From Maridesulfovibrio ferrireducens (GTDB lineage Bacteria > Desulfobacterota > Desulfovibrionia > Desulfovibrionales > Desulfovibrionaceae), in the NCBI RefSeq assembly GCF_016342405.1, contig NZ_JAEINN010000003.1, positions 1 through 64,000 of the forward strand: a stretch of 64,000 nt of DNA, in the 5' to 3' direction. Of this stretch, positions 27,564-36,429 are shown piece after piece (position 1 is the stretch's first letter; every line of letters starts with the position of its first letter). Made by a program: the position numbers and the translations under genes. The notes under the pieces were generated by a model. The model was not told the DNA's origin, did not search any database, and was given only the letters and a program-made list of their open reading frames with translations.

Positions 27564-28212
27564 TGCCGCCTCCCTGCTTGTTTACGTTTGGACTCATGAA
27601 CAGACGCGCCTTGGCTTCTTCACCTAGTGAAACGTACATTTGACGAAGGTTATCCATACCCTTCTGCCAGTTAGTGGCCGAAGTGCTGTTAACTGCCAGA
27701 CACAGATAGAGAACATAATTTACGATGGGCCCAAGGAAGATATCCGACAACGCCATTTCCTGTTCAACATGGATAAGCGCGCCGGGCCTGCGTGAATATT
27801 CGAGTTCAACCCGAACTTCTTCAGCCGGTGGCGGCGTTACCCAATAAACAGTCGGAACTTTTTCTTCAAAAGCGTAGTTGTCAATAACCTCGGAAGGCGG
27901 TTCCATGTGCCAGAGCAGATTTGAATCATCCAGCGAAGAACGCTCAACAGATGTAATTGCTGTTCCCGGAGAGCCGTCCGCTTTTACGTTCCTGACCAGA
28001 CCGATAAAACGGCCTTGGTCAGGAACTTCCTGCTTGGTGGATTGAGCGGTCAGCTTTACGCACTCGACATAAGAGTTGGCATCAGGCCGGATCATTACGA
28101 CCTGACGCTGTGCGCGAGTGAGATGCAGCAACAGAACATCATCACTGAAACGCACACCGTCAGGATCGTGCAGAGCTATGCGAATATCGCTTACAGCTTC
28201 ACCGGCAATCAT
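27556..28212 (-). CDS. Phage adaptor protein (DUF6682-like)
   Basis: A 218-residue protein with an N-terminal LHLTRAQRQVVMIRPDAN segment, a central beta region (VYWVTPPPAEEVRVELEYSR) and a helical C-terminus in which SATNWQKGMDNLRQMYVSLG resembles adaptor proteins of podoviruses with N4-gp56-type capsids. The start shares one base with the stop of the coiled-coil gene upstream. Its position between head genes and the tail supports a head-completion role. Confidence 0.6.
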   Translation of the reverse strand: MIAGEAVSDIRIALHDPDGVRFSDDVLLLHLTRAQRQVVMIRPDANSYVECVKLTAQSTKQEVPDQGRFIGLVRNVKADGSPGTAITSVERSSLDDSNLLWHMEPPSEVIDNYAFEEKVPTVYWVTPPPAEEVRVELEYSRRPGALIHVEQEMALSDIFLGPIVNYVLYLCLAVNSTSATNWQKGMDNLRQMYVSLGEEAKARLFMSPNVNKQGGGNG

Positions 28213-28724
28213 TATTCTACAACCCTTATGTTGTAGCGCGGAACAGCTCGGGCAACATACTCAATGTCTTCCCCGTCACCGCTTTCTTCATAAGCAGTAT
28301 AGGCTGAGTCATTCAGAATATTGTAAACGGACATGGGAACTTTCACTTCCACGCCACGCTTAATTTGATAAGAGATACCTTGAGCACCGACAAAAACATC
28401 ATCCCGTCCTTCCGCGCCTTCACCTTCTGCAATAAAGATTTTCACCTTTTCTTCTGCTTTCTGGCGTTCCAGTTCGGAACCTTCGAGCTTAGCAACATGG
28501 TCATCAAGTTTGCGGTTTTCAGCTTCAGCTTCTTCACGCGCTTTCTTTTCCTGATCCAAATCGCATTCAAGTTTTGCCTTTTCTTCATCAGCAGATTTCA
28601 AAGCAGCTTTTGCCTCAGCAAGTTTCTTTTTCAGTTCGATATTTTCAGATTCACCAGCGTTGTCTTGCGCCTTCGCACCGGCACTCCCTTTTGCCAATTC
28701 ATCATTTTCTTTTTTATCAGCCAT
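28212..28724 (-). CDS. Coiled-coil phage head protein
   Basis: A 170-residue protein. Residues about 28-100 form a strong coiled coil (LKKKLAEAKAALKSADEEKA and following Lys/Glu heptads). The C-terminal 70 residues form a small domain (FVGAQGISYQIKRGVEVKVP then MSVYNILNDS), a pattern seen in phage proteins coded next to the major capsid gene. Possibly a decoration or head-assembly factor. Confidence 0.5.
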   Translation of the reverse strand: MADKKENDELAKGSAGAKAQDNAGESENIELKKKLAEAKAALKSADEEKAKLECDLDQEKKAREEAEAENRKLDDHVAKLEGSELERQKAEEKVKIFIAEGEGAEGRDDVFVGAQGISYQIKRGVEVKVPMSVYNILNDSAYTAYEESGDGEDIEYVARAVPRYNIRVVE

Positions 28725-28738
28725 TTTATCCTTTCCTT

Positions 28739-29752
28739 TTAACTGTCTGACGGTGTTTCGGTTACAGCCACTTCAAGGCGAACCATCCAAGCATCATTCA
28801 AAATTGCGCCGGAGTAATAGGTAATCCAACCTACATGACCGCGCTGACCAAGCTTATCGCTTTTACTTGGAGTACTTGGGTTAACGACTTTTGGAACAAT
28901 GGATTCTTTACCCTTTAGAGCAACATCACCGTAGGCATTGGCCCCGATAATATAGATGGGATAAACATCAGCATTTGTGCCGGATTCTGAAAGCATCTCG
29001 GCTCCAGAAGCTCCCTTTGCGCCGCCACCATCCACAATCGGTTCAATGGAAGTGGAAACCACATATCGGGTATCTTCCACCTTGCCGATTTCGTTTTCAT
29101 AAGGAGAGAGCTGGCCGTATTCTTCGACAGGGACAAATCCCGGCAAATCCCGAATATCAGATTCACAATCAGAATGAGTGATTGCAATATATGAAGCGGC
29201 AACAGGCTTAGTTCCATAATGGACGGTGGAACTGAGAACCTTGGTGACCTTTCCGGCTCTCTGCTTTTTAAGTGCGCGAGTAGCCAGACGCTGCATACCT
29301 TTAGTTATGGGTTTGGTTACTGTAGCGCGGGAAGTTCCACCTGAATAAATGACATTGGTTCCAGCTCTGAGAATTCCTTCCAGAACCATATCGAGTGTCA
29401 CTCCTGCCTGTTCTCCAAGAATCTCCATGGACTCGCTGAGAACAGGATCTTCGTGAGTATCTTCGATTACATCAGTCAGTTCGATGTAATCACCGTACTG
29501 TTTCAAAGAAGCGGTAACGTCTGTCTTGGACAGTTTTTTTCCCGCAGGTGTAACACCTTCGACAATAGGAACAGTTGCAGGAGCAAGCGCATTATACCTG
29601 CGCCACTTTACGACCTGCCCTTTATTCTTGGGCATTTTCAAAGACTGACCAAACATTCCGAAAATATTGAAATGTGCGGCCCTTTTCAAAAAACCCGGTA
29701 CTGAAAAACCAGCGGTTCTGGGGCCGATATCTCCAAATTTAGTTAAACCCAT
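28739..29752 (-). CDS. Major capsid protein, N4-gp56 family
   Basis: A 337-residue HK97-fold capsid protein. The N4-gp56-type features seen are VVKWRRYNALAPATVPIVEG near residues 47-66 and LKQYGDYIELTDVIEDTHED near residues 83-102, followed by a helix-rich spine and a C-terminal beta part. It follows the acidic scaffold gene with a 9-base gap and precedes the coiled-coil head gene. This family forms T=9-like capsids in several short-tailed phages. Identification is strong on family pattern and neighbours. Confidence 0.85.
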   Translation of the reverse strand: MGLTKFGDIGPRTAGFSVPGFLKRAAHFNIFGMFGQSLKMPKNKGQVVKWRRYNALAPATVPIVEGVTPAGKKLSKTDVTASLKQYGDYIELTDVIEDTHEDPVLSESMEILGEQAGVTLDMVLEGILRAGTNVIYSGGTSRATVTKPITKGMQRLATRALKKQRAGKVTKVLSSTVHYGTKPVAASYIAITHSDCESDIRDLPGFVPVEEYGQLSPYENEIGKVEDTRYVVSTSIEPIVDGGGAKGASGAEMLSESGTNADVYPIYIIGANAYGDVALKGKESIVPKVVNPSTPSKSDKLGQRGHVGWITYYSGAILNDAWMVRLEVAVTETPSDS

Positions 29753-29761
29753 CTCAATCTC

Positions 29762-30727
29762 CTATTCCCGTGCAGCCTCATCAAAACCAGCATCGAAATC
29801 ATCAGAATCCGGTTTTGCAGGCGGCACGCCTTTACGTTTACCGGGAACGGCAATAACAGCGGCGGCTTTTTTCCGATCAACCGTATCCACCTTCCCGGAA
29901 GTAGCTTTTTTGTACTTGGTCAACAGTTCGGACACTTCGGAAGCACTGCCCTTTTCCATCACGTTGAAAACAACTTTTGCTTCTTTGTAAGGGAGAGTTT
30001 CAGCCCAATTGGTAACCTTGTTATTGAACTGTCCCAGCTCCTCTTTTTTCGAAGGATCAGCGACAAGCTCCATATAATCAGGATGGGCTTTCCCCACTCT
30101 TTCAAAATGAACCTTGCGTTCATCCTGCTCATGGCTACGGGTAACGGCATCAAGCCTTGCTGAAACATCCCGCGACTGGTGAATGGACTCCAGCATAGGA
30201 ACGGCTGCTTCAGCTCCGAATTCCATCAGGTTGGCCCTGATCCTTTTTCCCTGATCGGAGTCTTCCAGAAGGATCGCTTTAAAATCAGGATTAACCCTGA
30301 GAATATCCTTCACGTCTTCGGCAATATCCTCATCAGGATCGACCAACTCTGAAACTTGCGAAGCCGGAGCTTGCGGAGCACGGCCATCGATATTTCCCGT
30401 TTGGTCATTGAAGTAACGGTCAAGGATATCGCGCCCTTCAACCAGATAATCACCTTTAGGAATTTCAGATCCTGTGTCCGTTGAATCCAGCACAGTGCCG
30501 GATTCATCCTCTTCGGATAAACTCTGGTCTGAAGCGGACGCGTCATCTTCGTCCATTTCTTCGGACTGGGGATCACCATTAACCCCGTCATCAAGATCCT
30601 CAGCTTCATCTTCTGCCGGATCCTCGTTCAAAGATTCAGAAGCAGATTCTGCTTCCGCAAACCCTTTTTCAAAATCATCCTGTTCACCGATGTCATCATT
30701 TTCGTGTAGATTTTCGCTTCCCATCAC
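29762..30727 (-). CDS. Capsid scaffolding protein
   Basis: A 321-residue, strongly acidic, helical protein directly upstream of the major capsid gene, the classic place of a scaffold. Residues 1-90 are Asp/Glu/Ser-rich; the middle is helical; the C-terminus is basic then acidic. A short motif occurs twice, near each end: FEKGFAEA (19-26) and FDAGFDEA (311-318). A matching motif occurs in the candidate staple protein and several times in the giant ejection-type protein, suggesting a common docking peptide. Confidence 0.7.
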   Translation of the reverse strand: MMGSENLHENDDIGEQDDFEKGFAEAESASESLNEDPAEDEAEDLDDGVNGDPQSEEMDEDDASASDQSLSEEDESGTVLDSTDTGSEIPKGDYLVEGRDILDRYFNDQTGNIDGRAPQAPASQVSELVDPDEDIAEDVKDILRVNPDFKAILLEDSDQGKRIRANLMEFGAEAAVPMLESIHQSRDVSARLDAVTRSHEQDERKVHFERVGKAHPDYMELVADPSKKEELGQFNNKVTNWAETLPYKEAKVVFNVMEKGSASEVSELLTKYKKATSGKVDTVDRKKAAAVIAVPGKRKGVPPAKPDSDDFDAGFDEAARE

Positions 30728-30733
30728 ATCCTC

Positions 30734-30970
30734 CTATGAATATGCATCCTGACTCTTTCCCGTTTCAGGAACCGGAGTCAGATCATCCAAAAATTCCTGC
30801 AACCCTTGAATTTTGCCCTGAATCTGCGGAACCTTGTCCACCGAAGCCATTACAAGGGAGTCCTTTTCCTCTATGATTTTCAGCTCCAGAAACTTTTTAA
30901 CCAGCCTGATAGATTTACCGGTCCCAAGCTCATGAAGCTCAGCAAGAACTTCACGGCTATCCATCATCAT
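30734..30970 (-). CDS. Small phage head-region protein
   Basis: 78 residues, helical, with LKIIEEKDSLVMASVDKVPQ in the centre. It overlaps the staple-like gene by 14 bases and lies 6 bases before the scaffold. Unrecognised; plausible head-assembly factor by position. Confidence 0.5.
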   Translation of the reverse strand: MMMDSREVLAELHELGTGKSIRLVKKFLELKIIEEKDSLVMASVDKVPQIQGKIQGLQEFLDDLTPVPETGKSQDAYS

Positions 30971-31280
30971 TCTCCGAAGCCTCTTTAAAACCGTCCTCGA
31001 AACTTCCGTCAGATTCGATACCCATCTTCACAAGCTGCAATTCAAGCCCCTTACCTTTGCCGTCCGGCTGAGCATTAACCCCGCACACATAAACTTCGGC
31101 TTGAAGTTTAAGAGTCGATCCAGCCTTGATGTCAGTGACCTTCAAACCCAACTTTGAAATAGTTTTGTCGTCCAAATGAAGACGAAGCCCCCACGGGAAA
31201 TCATCTCCTTCCGGCCCTACTGCCAATTTCGAATCCGGTTTTTCTTTCTCCGGCTTACGCCGCAAATCCACCAGCTTCAT
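30957..31280 (-). CDS. Candidate capsid staple/decoration protein
   Basis: A 107-residue protein starting MKLVDLRRKPEKEK and containing DFPWGLRLHLDDKTISKLGL, a pattern I associate with proteins called capsid staples in phage annotations. The last 15 residues hold FEDGFKEA (94-101), matching the motif at both ends of the scaffold. It overlaps the portal gene by 26 bases. The family name is from memory of the pattern; a structural head protein is the safe statement. Confidence 0.5.
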   Translation of the reverse strand: MKLVDLRRKPEKEKPDSKLAVGPEGDDFPWGLRLHLDDKTISKLGLKVTDIKAGSTLKLQAEVYVCGVNAQPDGKGKGLELQLVKMGIESDGSFEDGFKEASENDDG

Positions 31281-33171
31281 TCTGTCCTCCCTGTTCGGGC
31301 AGCACTTGCCCGGCCTGTTGTTGAAGCATTTGCGCCAACTCCTGATTCACATCCATTCCCCGTTGTTCCATTTCTTCAACAAGCGCACTTACGTTTGCTC
31401 TGGCTGACTGCAAGGCGTTCTTCCGTTCCCAATTGTCACGCTCCTTAGCGTTTCTGAGAATGCCTTCGGGCAATTCAAGATTACTGAAAATTTCCTTAAT
31501 AAGACGCTCATCATCCACCCAGCCTTCAAATCTGGGATTGTCGGTAATGCCCAGAATGGACTGCATTCTTTCAAGCTGAATCTCTTTGGCCATGAGAACC
31601 GAGGAACCGGTAGCAATGATTTCAAAGTCGCCCTTGATATCCCTGCGTTCATTGAACTGCATGTTCCAGAAATACATTTTGCGGAAAAATGGACGGGTGA
31701 TGTTCTCATCAAAAGATTTGACCAGATCCTTTAAAATCTGATGGGCAGCACCGATAAGCATGGAGAGGCCGCGCGCAGTCTTGCCGGCTCCGCTCATCTG
31801 GGAACCGTCACCGGACATGAAACGGGGAACGGACATATCATCAACCATGTCGTTGAAAACACGCACTAACCCAAGCAGCTCGTTGGTATAAGAAGGCATG
31901 GACCAGAAATGGATCGCATTACGAGCGTCTTCGATGGATTTAAAAGGCCATATTTTGAAAGCATGAATATCGCGGAAATCTTCACCCGGCATGAACGCAG
32001 AAGCATTAACAGCAGCTTGAGGACCGCAAGAAACAGCAGCATTATCAATCAGCATCCGCATGGATGAATTGAGAGCTTTTTGTGGATGGCGAAGCAAGGT
32101 AGGCAAACCGTCACCCCAGATAGAATCTTCGTCTTCTATAAAATAATCGAACTGATAAGGGATAGAGTCCCCTTCCAAAGGATTGATCACCGCTTTGATA
32201 ACCTTGTCCCCGATCAGCCAGATGTTGGCAGGAAAAACTTCTGCAAGATCCTCGTCCGGAATATCAACGCCGGCACTCTGCAACTGTTCTCCGCTGAGAC
32301 TTCCCCAGAATTCATAAACACGGTAACGGTTCTCGATCTTACGGCCGGAACCGCCCTTCTCATTGTGAATGCGGTATGATGACTTTGAATCCAGATCACC
32401 TTCGGGATTGTCGCGAAGATACTGATTTATGATGTCCTTCTTAAAGCCGGGATAATCATTTAAATCGCGAACTTCCTGCCGATTGTAGATGTGATCCTGA
32501 ATCACATATTCTAAACTTGTGGAATTCGTAGCATTGGGATCAGGATAAATATTCCAGACCGAAACAGCCTCGAAAAACGGACGCAGTTCTTTTACCTGAG
32601 ACTTCTGGAGCGTCCACTTTCCATCTTCCGCAATAATGTAACCTTCTCGGAATTCTTCACGAACGAGCGGCCCTTTCAGAATTCCGGTTCCATATTTAAG
32701 CTTCTGCTTAATTACGCTGGTACAAACAGAAGTGTAAGACTGCCGATCACTGCTGCCGACCAGTTGATCCGCGATTTCATTACTCATGGCATCAGCAGAT
32801 TCTTTTGCTTTCTTTTCGACTAGAGATTCAACGTCGTCCTTAGAAAACGGCTGTCCATTCTGCAAAGCCTGATTGCGATAATTTTCAATAACCGAAGGAT
32901 GGAGTTCCGGACGCGGTGAAGGCTTAAGTCCCCAATTCCGTTCACCGGATGCAGGAAAAAGCAAATCCTTAAGCTGAGACTGGACCGTAGTCATTTTGAC
33001 TCTGGTAGCCGGAACAAACATCTTACTGCGCTTGATCTTTTTCAATTCATCCGCGCTGTACTCGCCCTTTTCTTGCAGGTAATCCAAAGCCCAAACCGCT
33101 TCTTTATCCTTTCTTGCGGCTTCGGCCTTGGTGAACAGACCTTTAAGAAAAGTACCTAAATTCTGGTTCAT
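31255..33171 (-). CDS. Portal protein
   Basis: A 638-residue protein with podovirus portal features: N-terminal helical part with DLLFPASGERNWGLKPSP near residues 70-87, a long wing with RPFFEAVSVWNIYPDPNATN near 192-211, a stem-like segment around 400-470, and a Gln-rich C-terminal tail (ELAQMLQQQAGQVLPEQGGQ). Portals form the dodecameric ring through which DNA passes. It is encoded after the lysis-type genes and before capsid genes, with a 4-base overlap upstream. No protease or Mu-F domain fused. Assignment is strong by length, pattern and context. Confidence 0.85.
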   Translation of the reverse strand: MNQNLGTFLKGLFTKAEAARKDKEAVWALDYLQEKGEYSADELKKIKRSKMFVPATRVKMTTVQSQLKDLLFPASGERNWGLKPSPRPELHPSVIENYRNQALQNGQPFSKDDVESLVEKKAKESADAMSNEIADQLVGSSDRQSYTSVCTSVIKQKLKYGTGILKGPLVREEFREGYIIAEDGKWTLQKSQVKELRPFFEAVSVWNIYPDPNATNSTSLEYVIQDHIYNRQEVRDLNDYPGFKKDIINQYLRDNPEGDLDSKSSYRIHNEKGGSGRKIENRYRVYEFWGSLSGEQLQSAGVDIPDEDLAEVFPANIWLIGDKVIKAVINPLEGDSIPYQFDYFIEDEDSIWGDGLPTLLRHPQKALNSSMRMLIDNAAVSCGPQAAVNASAFMPGEDFRDIHAFKIWPFKSIEDARNAIHFWSMPSYTNELLGLVRVFNDMVDDMSVPRFMSGDGSQMSGAGKTARGLSMLIGAAHQILKDLVKSFDENITRPFFRKMYFWNMQFNERRDIKGDFEIIATGSSVLMAKEIQLERMQSILGITDNPRFEGWVDDERLIKEIFSNLELPEGILRNAKERDNWERKNALQSARANVSALVEEMEQRGMDVNQELAQMLQQQAGQVLPEQGGQNEAGGFAA

Positions 33172-33755
33172 GCAGCAGCCTTCGCCTTATTTGATGGTCT
33201 GGAAGAGAACCACCAGCCCACAGCAGAACTGGACATGAAAACTGTATTCATGACGATGTAGCGAACCATTTCATTTGCTGTATCGCTGTTAACCAGCACG
33301 TTGCTTTCGGCTAAGTAGGCTGTAAAATGCTGATAGGTAGACCATGTGATCCAGCACAGAAAAACGGTCATAACCGGACGGGTAATCCCGCGAATAGCAT
33401 CCGCCACAACCAGCAGAAAATCTGCCCAAGTTTTCTCTTTGCCGCGAGAATAGGTTGCACTGTCATGCAGCAAAGATTGCTGATAGTTCTGCCCGTCGAT
33501 TATGGTTTCAGTCATGGCGCGTTCTTCACGAGCTTCCTGAACCTTAACCTCGCCTTCAACGCGCATGACTTCAATCTGCTTATCCGCCATCACCATTTCT
33601 TGCTGGTGCTGAAGCTCCAAAGTTTTGCGCTTCTGCCATTCAGTGATCCAACCGGAAATACCGCCAAAAATGTTTTGAGCAATGGTCGCTATGCCGCCGG
33701 TTCCGATACCCAGCAAAGACGAACCGATAATATCAAACAGTCCTGCATCAGCCAT
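33168..33755 (-). CDS. Membrane-anchored phage protein, candidate holin-type
   Basis: A 195-residue protein with a Gly-rich hydrophobic start (IIGSSLLGIGTGGIATIAQN), a long charged helix (EMVMADKQIEVMRVEGEVKV) and two C-terminal transmembrane segments (PVMTVFLCWITWSTYQHF; IVMNTVFMSSSAVGWWF). It lies next to the DUF5675 gene and overlaps the portal gene. Phage holins and holin-like proteins often sit here. Membrane location is clear; the lysis role is inferred. Confidence 0.5.
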   Translation of the reverse strand: MADAGLFDIIGSSLLGIGTGGIATIAQNIFGGISGWITEWQKRKTLELQHQQEMVMADKQIEVMRVEGEVKVQEAREERAMTETIIDGQNYQQSLLHDSATYSRGKEKTWADFLLVVADAIRGITRPVMTVFLCWITWSTYQHFTAYLAESNVLVNSDTANEMVRYIVMNTVFMSSSAVGWWFSSRPSNKAKAAA

Positions 33756-33757
33756 GA

Positions 33758-34198
33758 CTATGCCTCCCGAATTTCGAGCAACAGATCCCGGCCATAGGTA
33801 GCGGCCAGAAATTTGCGAAAAGTGTTTTTGGAATTACCGACAGCGAGTTGGCCCCAAATCTGGCAGACCATCGACCCCAGAAGAACGCAGCCTTTAGAAT
33901 GAGATTTAAAATTCTTAGATTTATCACCGGCAACATTACCCCAGTGAGCCTGCACAGCAGTTCGACCAGGAACACGAACAAACTGGTAAACATAGCTTTT
34001 CCAGTGATCGGACCAACGAAGAATGAGTTTATAAATTCCGATTGGAACGCAGGAAATGCCGTTTGCATTATCAAGCCAGGGCAACTCGATGGTGAAACAT
34101 TTGAAATTGACTTCCGGAATAGTGAGAACGCCAAGAGTTCCTTGATCGGTGCTAGGCTGGCGCAGGATAAAAGCATCAAGAGGCGGCAGTTTTTTCAT
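33758..34198 (-). CDS. DUF5675-family protein, candidate lysis enzyme
   Basis: A 146-residue protein matching the DUF5675 pattern: CFTIELPWLDNANGISCVPI near residues 34-53, then AHWGNVAGDKSKNFKSHSKG and CVLLGSM, which carry the His and Cys conserved in this L,D-transpeptidase-like fold. Members are common in prophage lysis regions, where they are thought to act on peptidoglycan, though this is not proven. It overlaps the stop codon of the transmembrane gene upstream by one base. Confidence 0.65.
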   Translation of the reverse strand: MKKLPPLDAFILRQPSTDQGTLGVLTIPEVNFKCFTIELPWLDNANGISCVPIGIYKLILRWSDHWKSYVYQFVRVPGRTAVQAHWGNVAGDKSKNFKSHSKGCVLLGSMVCQIWGQLAVGNSKNTFRKFLAATYGRDLLLEIREA

Positions 34199-34545
34199 TA
34201 CTTAGCCACCTTGACTTTTATCCACTCCCAACAGGCCATACCCACGAAAGCAATAAATACTGGACCAGCCCACCTAGCAACCGAGCGCCAAAATTCATTG
34301 CGACCTTCAAGCATGGTAGCGATAGCGCCGTGATGCGCACGCATAGCCTTAACGCCCTGACAATGATTGCCGTCACCAAGGTCACGCACCATGTCCATAA
34401 GCGTGCCGACTTCCTTGGCCGCTTCCGGCTCAAGGTTGCACGTGCAAGTGCCTGTCTTCTGCATGGCAGCGATGATGCCATCAGTAACGGCGGCTGCTAC
34501 GATTACAGCAATATCTTTCTTTAATTCTTCACTAATCTCACTCAC
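34198..34545 (-). CDS. Small membrane-anchored phage protein in the lysis region
   Basis: About 115 residues from the GTG at 34545, which has CGGAG 8 bases upstream; an extended frame to 34596 is open but has no ribosome-binding site and would place the start in a hairpin. It has a helical middle with AAMQKTGTCTCNLEPEA and one C-terminal transmembrane helix (WAGPVFIAFVGMACWEW) followed by basic residues. It is probably a holin accessory or spanin-like protein. Unrecognised family. Confidence 0.5.
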   Translation of the reverse strand: MSEISEELKKDIAVIVAAAVTDGIIAAMQKTGTCTCNLEPEAAKEVGTLMDMVRDLGDGNHCQGVKAMRAHHGAIATMLEGRNEFWRSVARWAGPVFIAFVGMACWEWIKVKVAK

Positions 34546-34560
34546 AGCATACTCCGGTTT

Positions 34561-34594
34561 GTCGTCCGCATCCCGAGGTTTGGATGCGGACGAC
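34561..34594. promoter_or_regulatory. Strong hairpin before the lysis/structural block
   Basis: A perfect 12-bp G+C-rich inverted repeat (34561-34572 and 34583-34594) with a 10-base loop. No T-run follows on either strand, so it is not a standard terminator. It lies 16 bases before the preferred GTG start of the 115-residue gene, where it could affect mRNA processing or translation. Confidence 0.55.
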
Positions 34595-34707
34595 ACGAGG
34601 ATAAGAAGGAAAGCAAAGCCTCCACGCTTATGGAATCAGTAACATGGGGTTTTGGAGTGAGGACGTGAGAGATCGCCACAGATCAGCAGGGATCAGTGGA
34701 GGTAGGG

Positions 34708-34735
34708 TTGACAGGGTTTTGAAGAGGAGTATTTA
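34708..34735 (+). promoter_or_regulatory. Candidate promoter of the accessory island
   Basis: A perfect TTGACA (34708-34713) with TATTTA 16 bases downstream (34730-34735). It reads into the plus-strand island genes, opposite to the phage late operon. Confidence 0.5.
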
Positions 34736-34785
34736 TAGTAAAATTAATAACAATTCTTACAAAACTTAGGCATCACAAAATCATT

Positions 34786-35880
34786 ATGAGAAAAAAATCT
34801 GTCGATTTGAGCATTCATAAGCTTAATAGAATTATTACGAATACATTCAAAAGAAAAACATGCATGCACCCAGAAGCCCCTAAAGAGTGCTCTAAAAGCA
34901 TCATCAATTCTCATACCATTTCTAAATGTCACTTTTCTGATATTACAAGAAATGGGCAAATATATTTTTATAATAAAACCAACTTATACCAACTTGAACA
35001 GAGTAATGGAAAATTCCAACCAAACTTAGTTGGCATGAAACACGCGAGTGTTTTTTATGGATTTTGTGGAAAACATGATAAAGAACTTTTTTCTCCAATA
35101 GAGAACTCAACTTTTAAGCCAAATATTGTTCACTGTTTCATAGCTGGATACAGAGCATTCTCTAGGCAACTGTATGACAAAAATTGCTCTGTAAAACTTT
35201 ATGATAACATTAAAAAATCAGGGTTTAAACTCAACATAAACTGTATAGCTCAGCAATCTGCAGCACTGCAAGATGTTGAACAACTTGATGAAGATAAACT
35301 AATTTTTAATAAGGCAATTAAAGAAGGAAATACAGACGACTTTTCATTTCTTTGTATTGAATTTAAAAAAATTCCAAATCTCATGGTCACAGGTTTCTTT
35401 ACTTTGGGATCTGACTATAAAGGGCGGAAAATTTGTGATACCAGCAGCATTGTTTTAAAAGAAAATATATTTAGCGGAAAAATCATTCCAGTAACACAGC
35501 TGACAAACAAAATTCCTATGACATCAGTTATGTATTTATCCAGCAGAGGCAAACACTATGCGGTCTTTTGCTGGCCCAAAACGGATGATAAAACCTTTAA
35601 ACCGATTTTAGAATCACTTCAAAGAACCAAGAAAAGCCGTATAACTGATGCGCTAATCTACACAGCCCTTGTACATTGCGAAAATGTTATACTTTCCCCT
35701 GATTGGTGGGAATCACTCTCTGAAGAAAAACAAGAAAATCTAAACAGCCTTGCCCACCCCACTACACATGCTGAAAATATTCCGATCAAAATAACAGACC
35801 TTTTGAATGGGGATGACCCTATTTACGACGATTGGGAACCAATTGCTTTTTACTCTGATACAATTGATATAAAAGAATAG
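34786..35880 (+). CDS. Cys/His-motif accessory protein, candidate phage-encoded defence gene
   Basis: A 364-residue protein on the strand opposite to the late genes, A+T-rich, with its own promoter. It has two Cys/His signatures: CSKSIINSHTISKCHF (about residues 35-50) and YGFCGKHDKELFSPIE (about 91-106), followed by a helix in which HCFIAGYRAFSRQLYD occurs. Paired CxxxIxxSHTI and FCxxHD-LFxPIE motifs resemble HNH-like treble-clef proteins scattered in bacterial accessory genomes. No nuclease triad can be certified. Placement on a moron-type island between terminase and lysis genes suggests a prophage-encoded function useful to the host, possibly against other phages. Confidence 0.5.
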   Translation: MRKKSVDLSIHKLNRIITNTFKRKTCMHPEAPKECSKSIINSHTISKCHFSDITRNGQIYFYNKTNLYQLEQSNGKFQPNLVGMKHASVFYGFCGKHDKELFSPIENSTFKPNIVHCFIAGYRAFSRQLYDKNCSVKLYDNIKKSGFKLNINCIAQQSAALQDVEQLDEDKLIFNKAIKEGNTDDFSFLCIEFKKIPNLMVTGFFTLGSDYKGRKICDTSSIVLKENIFSGKIIPVTQLTNKIPMTSVMYLSSRGKHYAVFCWPKTDDKTFKPILESLQRTKKSRITDALIYTALVHCENVILSPDWWESLSEEKQENLNSLAHPTTHAENIPIKITDLLNGDDPIYDDWEPIAFYSDTIDIKE

Positions 35881-35902
35881 ATCTGTTCTACGAGGAAATA
35901 CA

Positions 35903-36391
35903 ATGCGTTTAATTCGTCTTACAAGCATATTCATATGCTGCTTACTTTTTGTAGGTTGTGTAAAATCTAAAAGCATAAACTATTACACCGACCAAAAAAT
36001 TACTGGTGAAAAAGTAATCGCTTTTGAAGGACCAAGAACACCATGGACAGCACCTCTTTTGCAGGAGTTAAGAAAAAAAGGTTTCAAAGTTAAGCGGTGG
36101 GGCAGTCAACACAAAACAGTACATAAATCATCTGACTCCAACATTGAAATGTATAATGAAGCATCAACCAGATATATTTTATTTATTGACGGACAAGCGT
36201 ACCTTAATCAAGCAAACAGATGTTTCGGAGGTGGATATAAGTTTGTCTACATTAATGCAGACCTTGTTGATGTTGAGAGCAACGAAACAATAGCAAACTT
36301 CTCTGACGCTGGTTATTCAGAAAATTGTCCGCCTTTTTCAGGTACAATTTTTGAGGATATTGCCAACACAGTTAATAATGCATGGGAATAA
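35903..36391 (+). CDS. Small lipoprotein
   Basis: A 162-residue protein with a lipoprotein signal peptide: basic start (MRLIRL), hydrophobic run and lipobox LFVGC (Cys20). The mature part has a Sbal_3080-like alpha/beta look (KVIAFEGPRTPWTAPLLQEL) and contains Cys pairs that could form a disulphide. AGGA lies 9 bases before the ATG. It follows the Cys/His-motif gene by 22 bases in the same direction. Prophage lipoproteins may alter the envelope to block superinfection, but that is only a guess here. Confidence 0.6.
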   Translation: MRLIRLTSIFICCLLFVGCVKSKSINYYTDQKITGEKVIAFEGPRTPWTAPLLQELRKKGFKVKRWGSQHKTVHKSSDSNIEMYNEASTRYILFIDGQAYLNQANRCFGGGYKFVYINADLVDVESNETIANFSDAGYSENCPPFSGTIFEDIANTVNNAWE

Positions 36392-36429
36392 TCCACTCAC
36401 AAAGCCTATCTTCGTAGCGCAAAAACATC

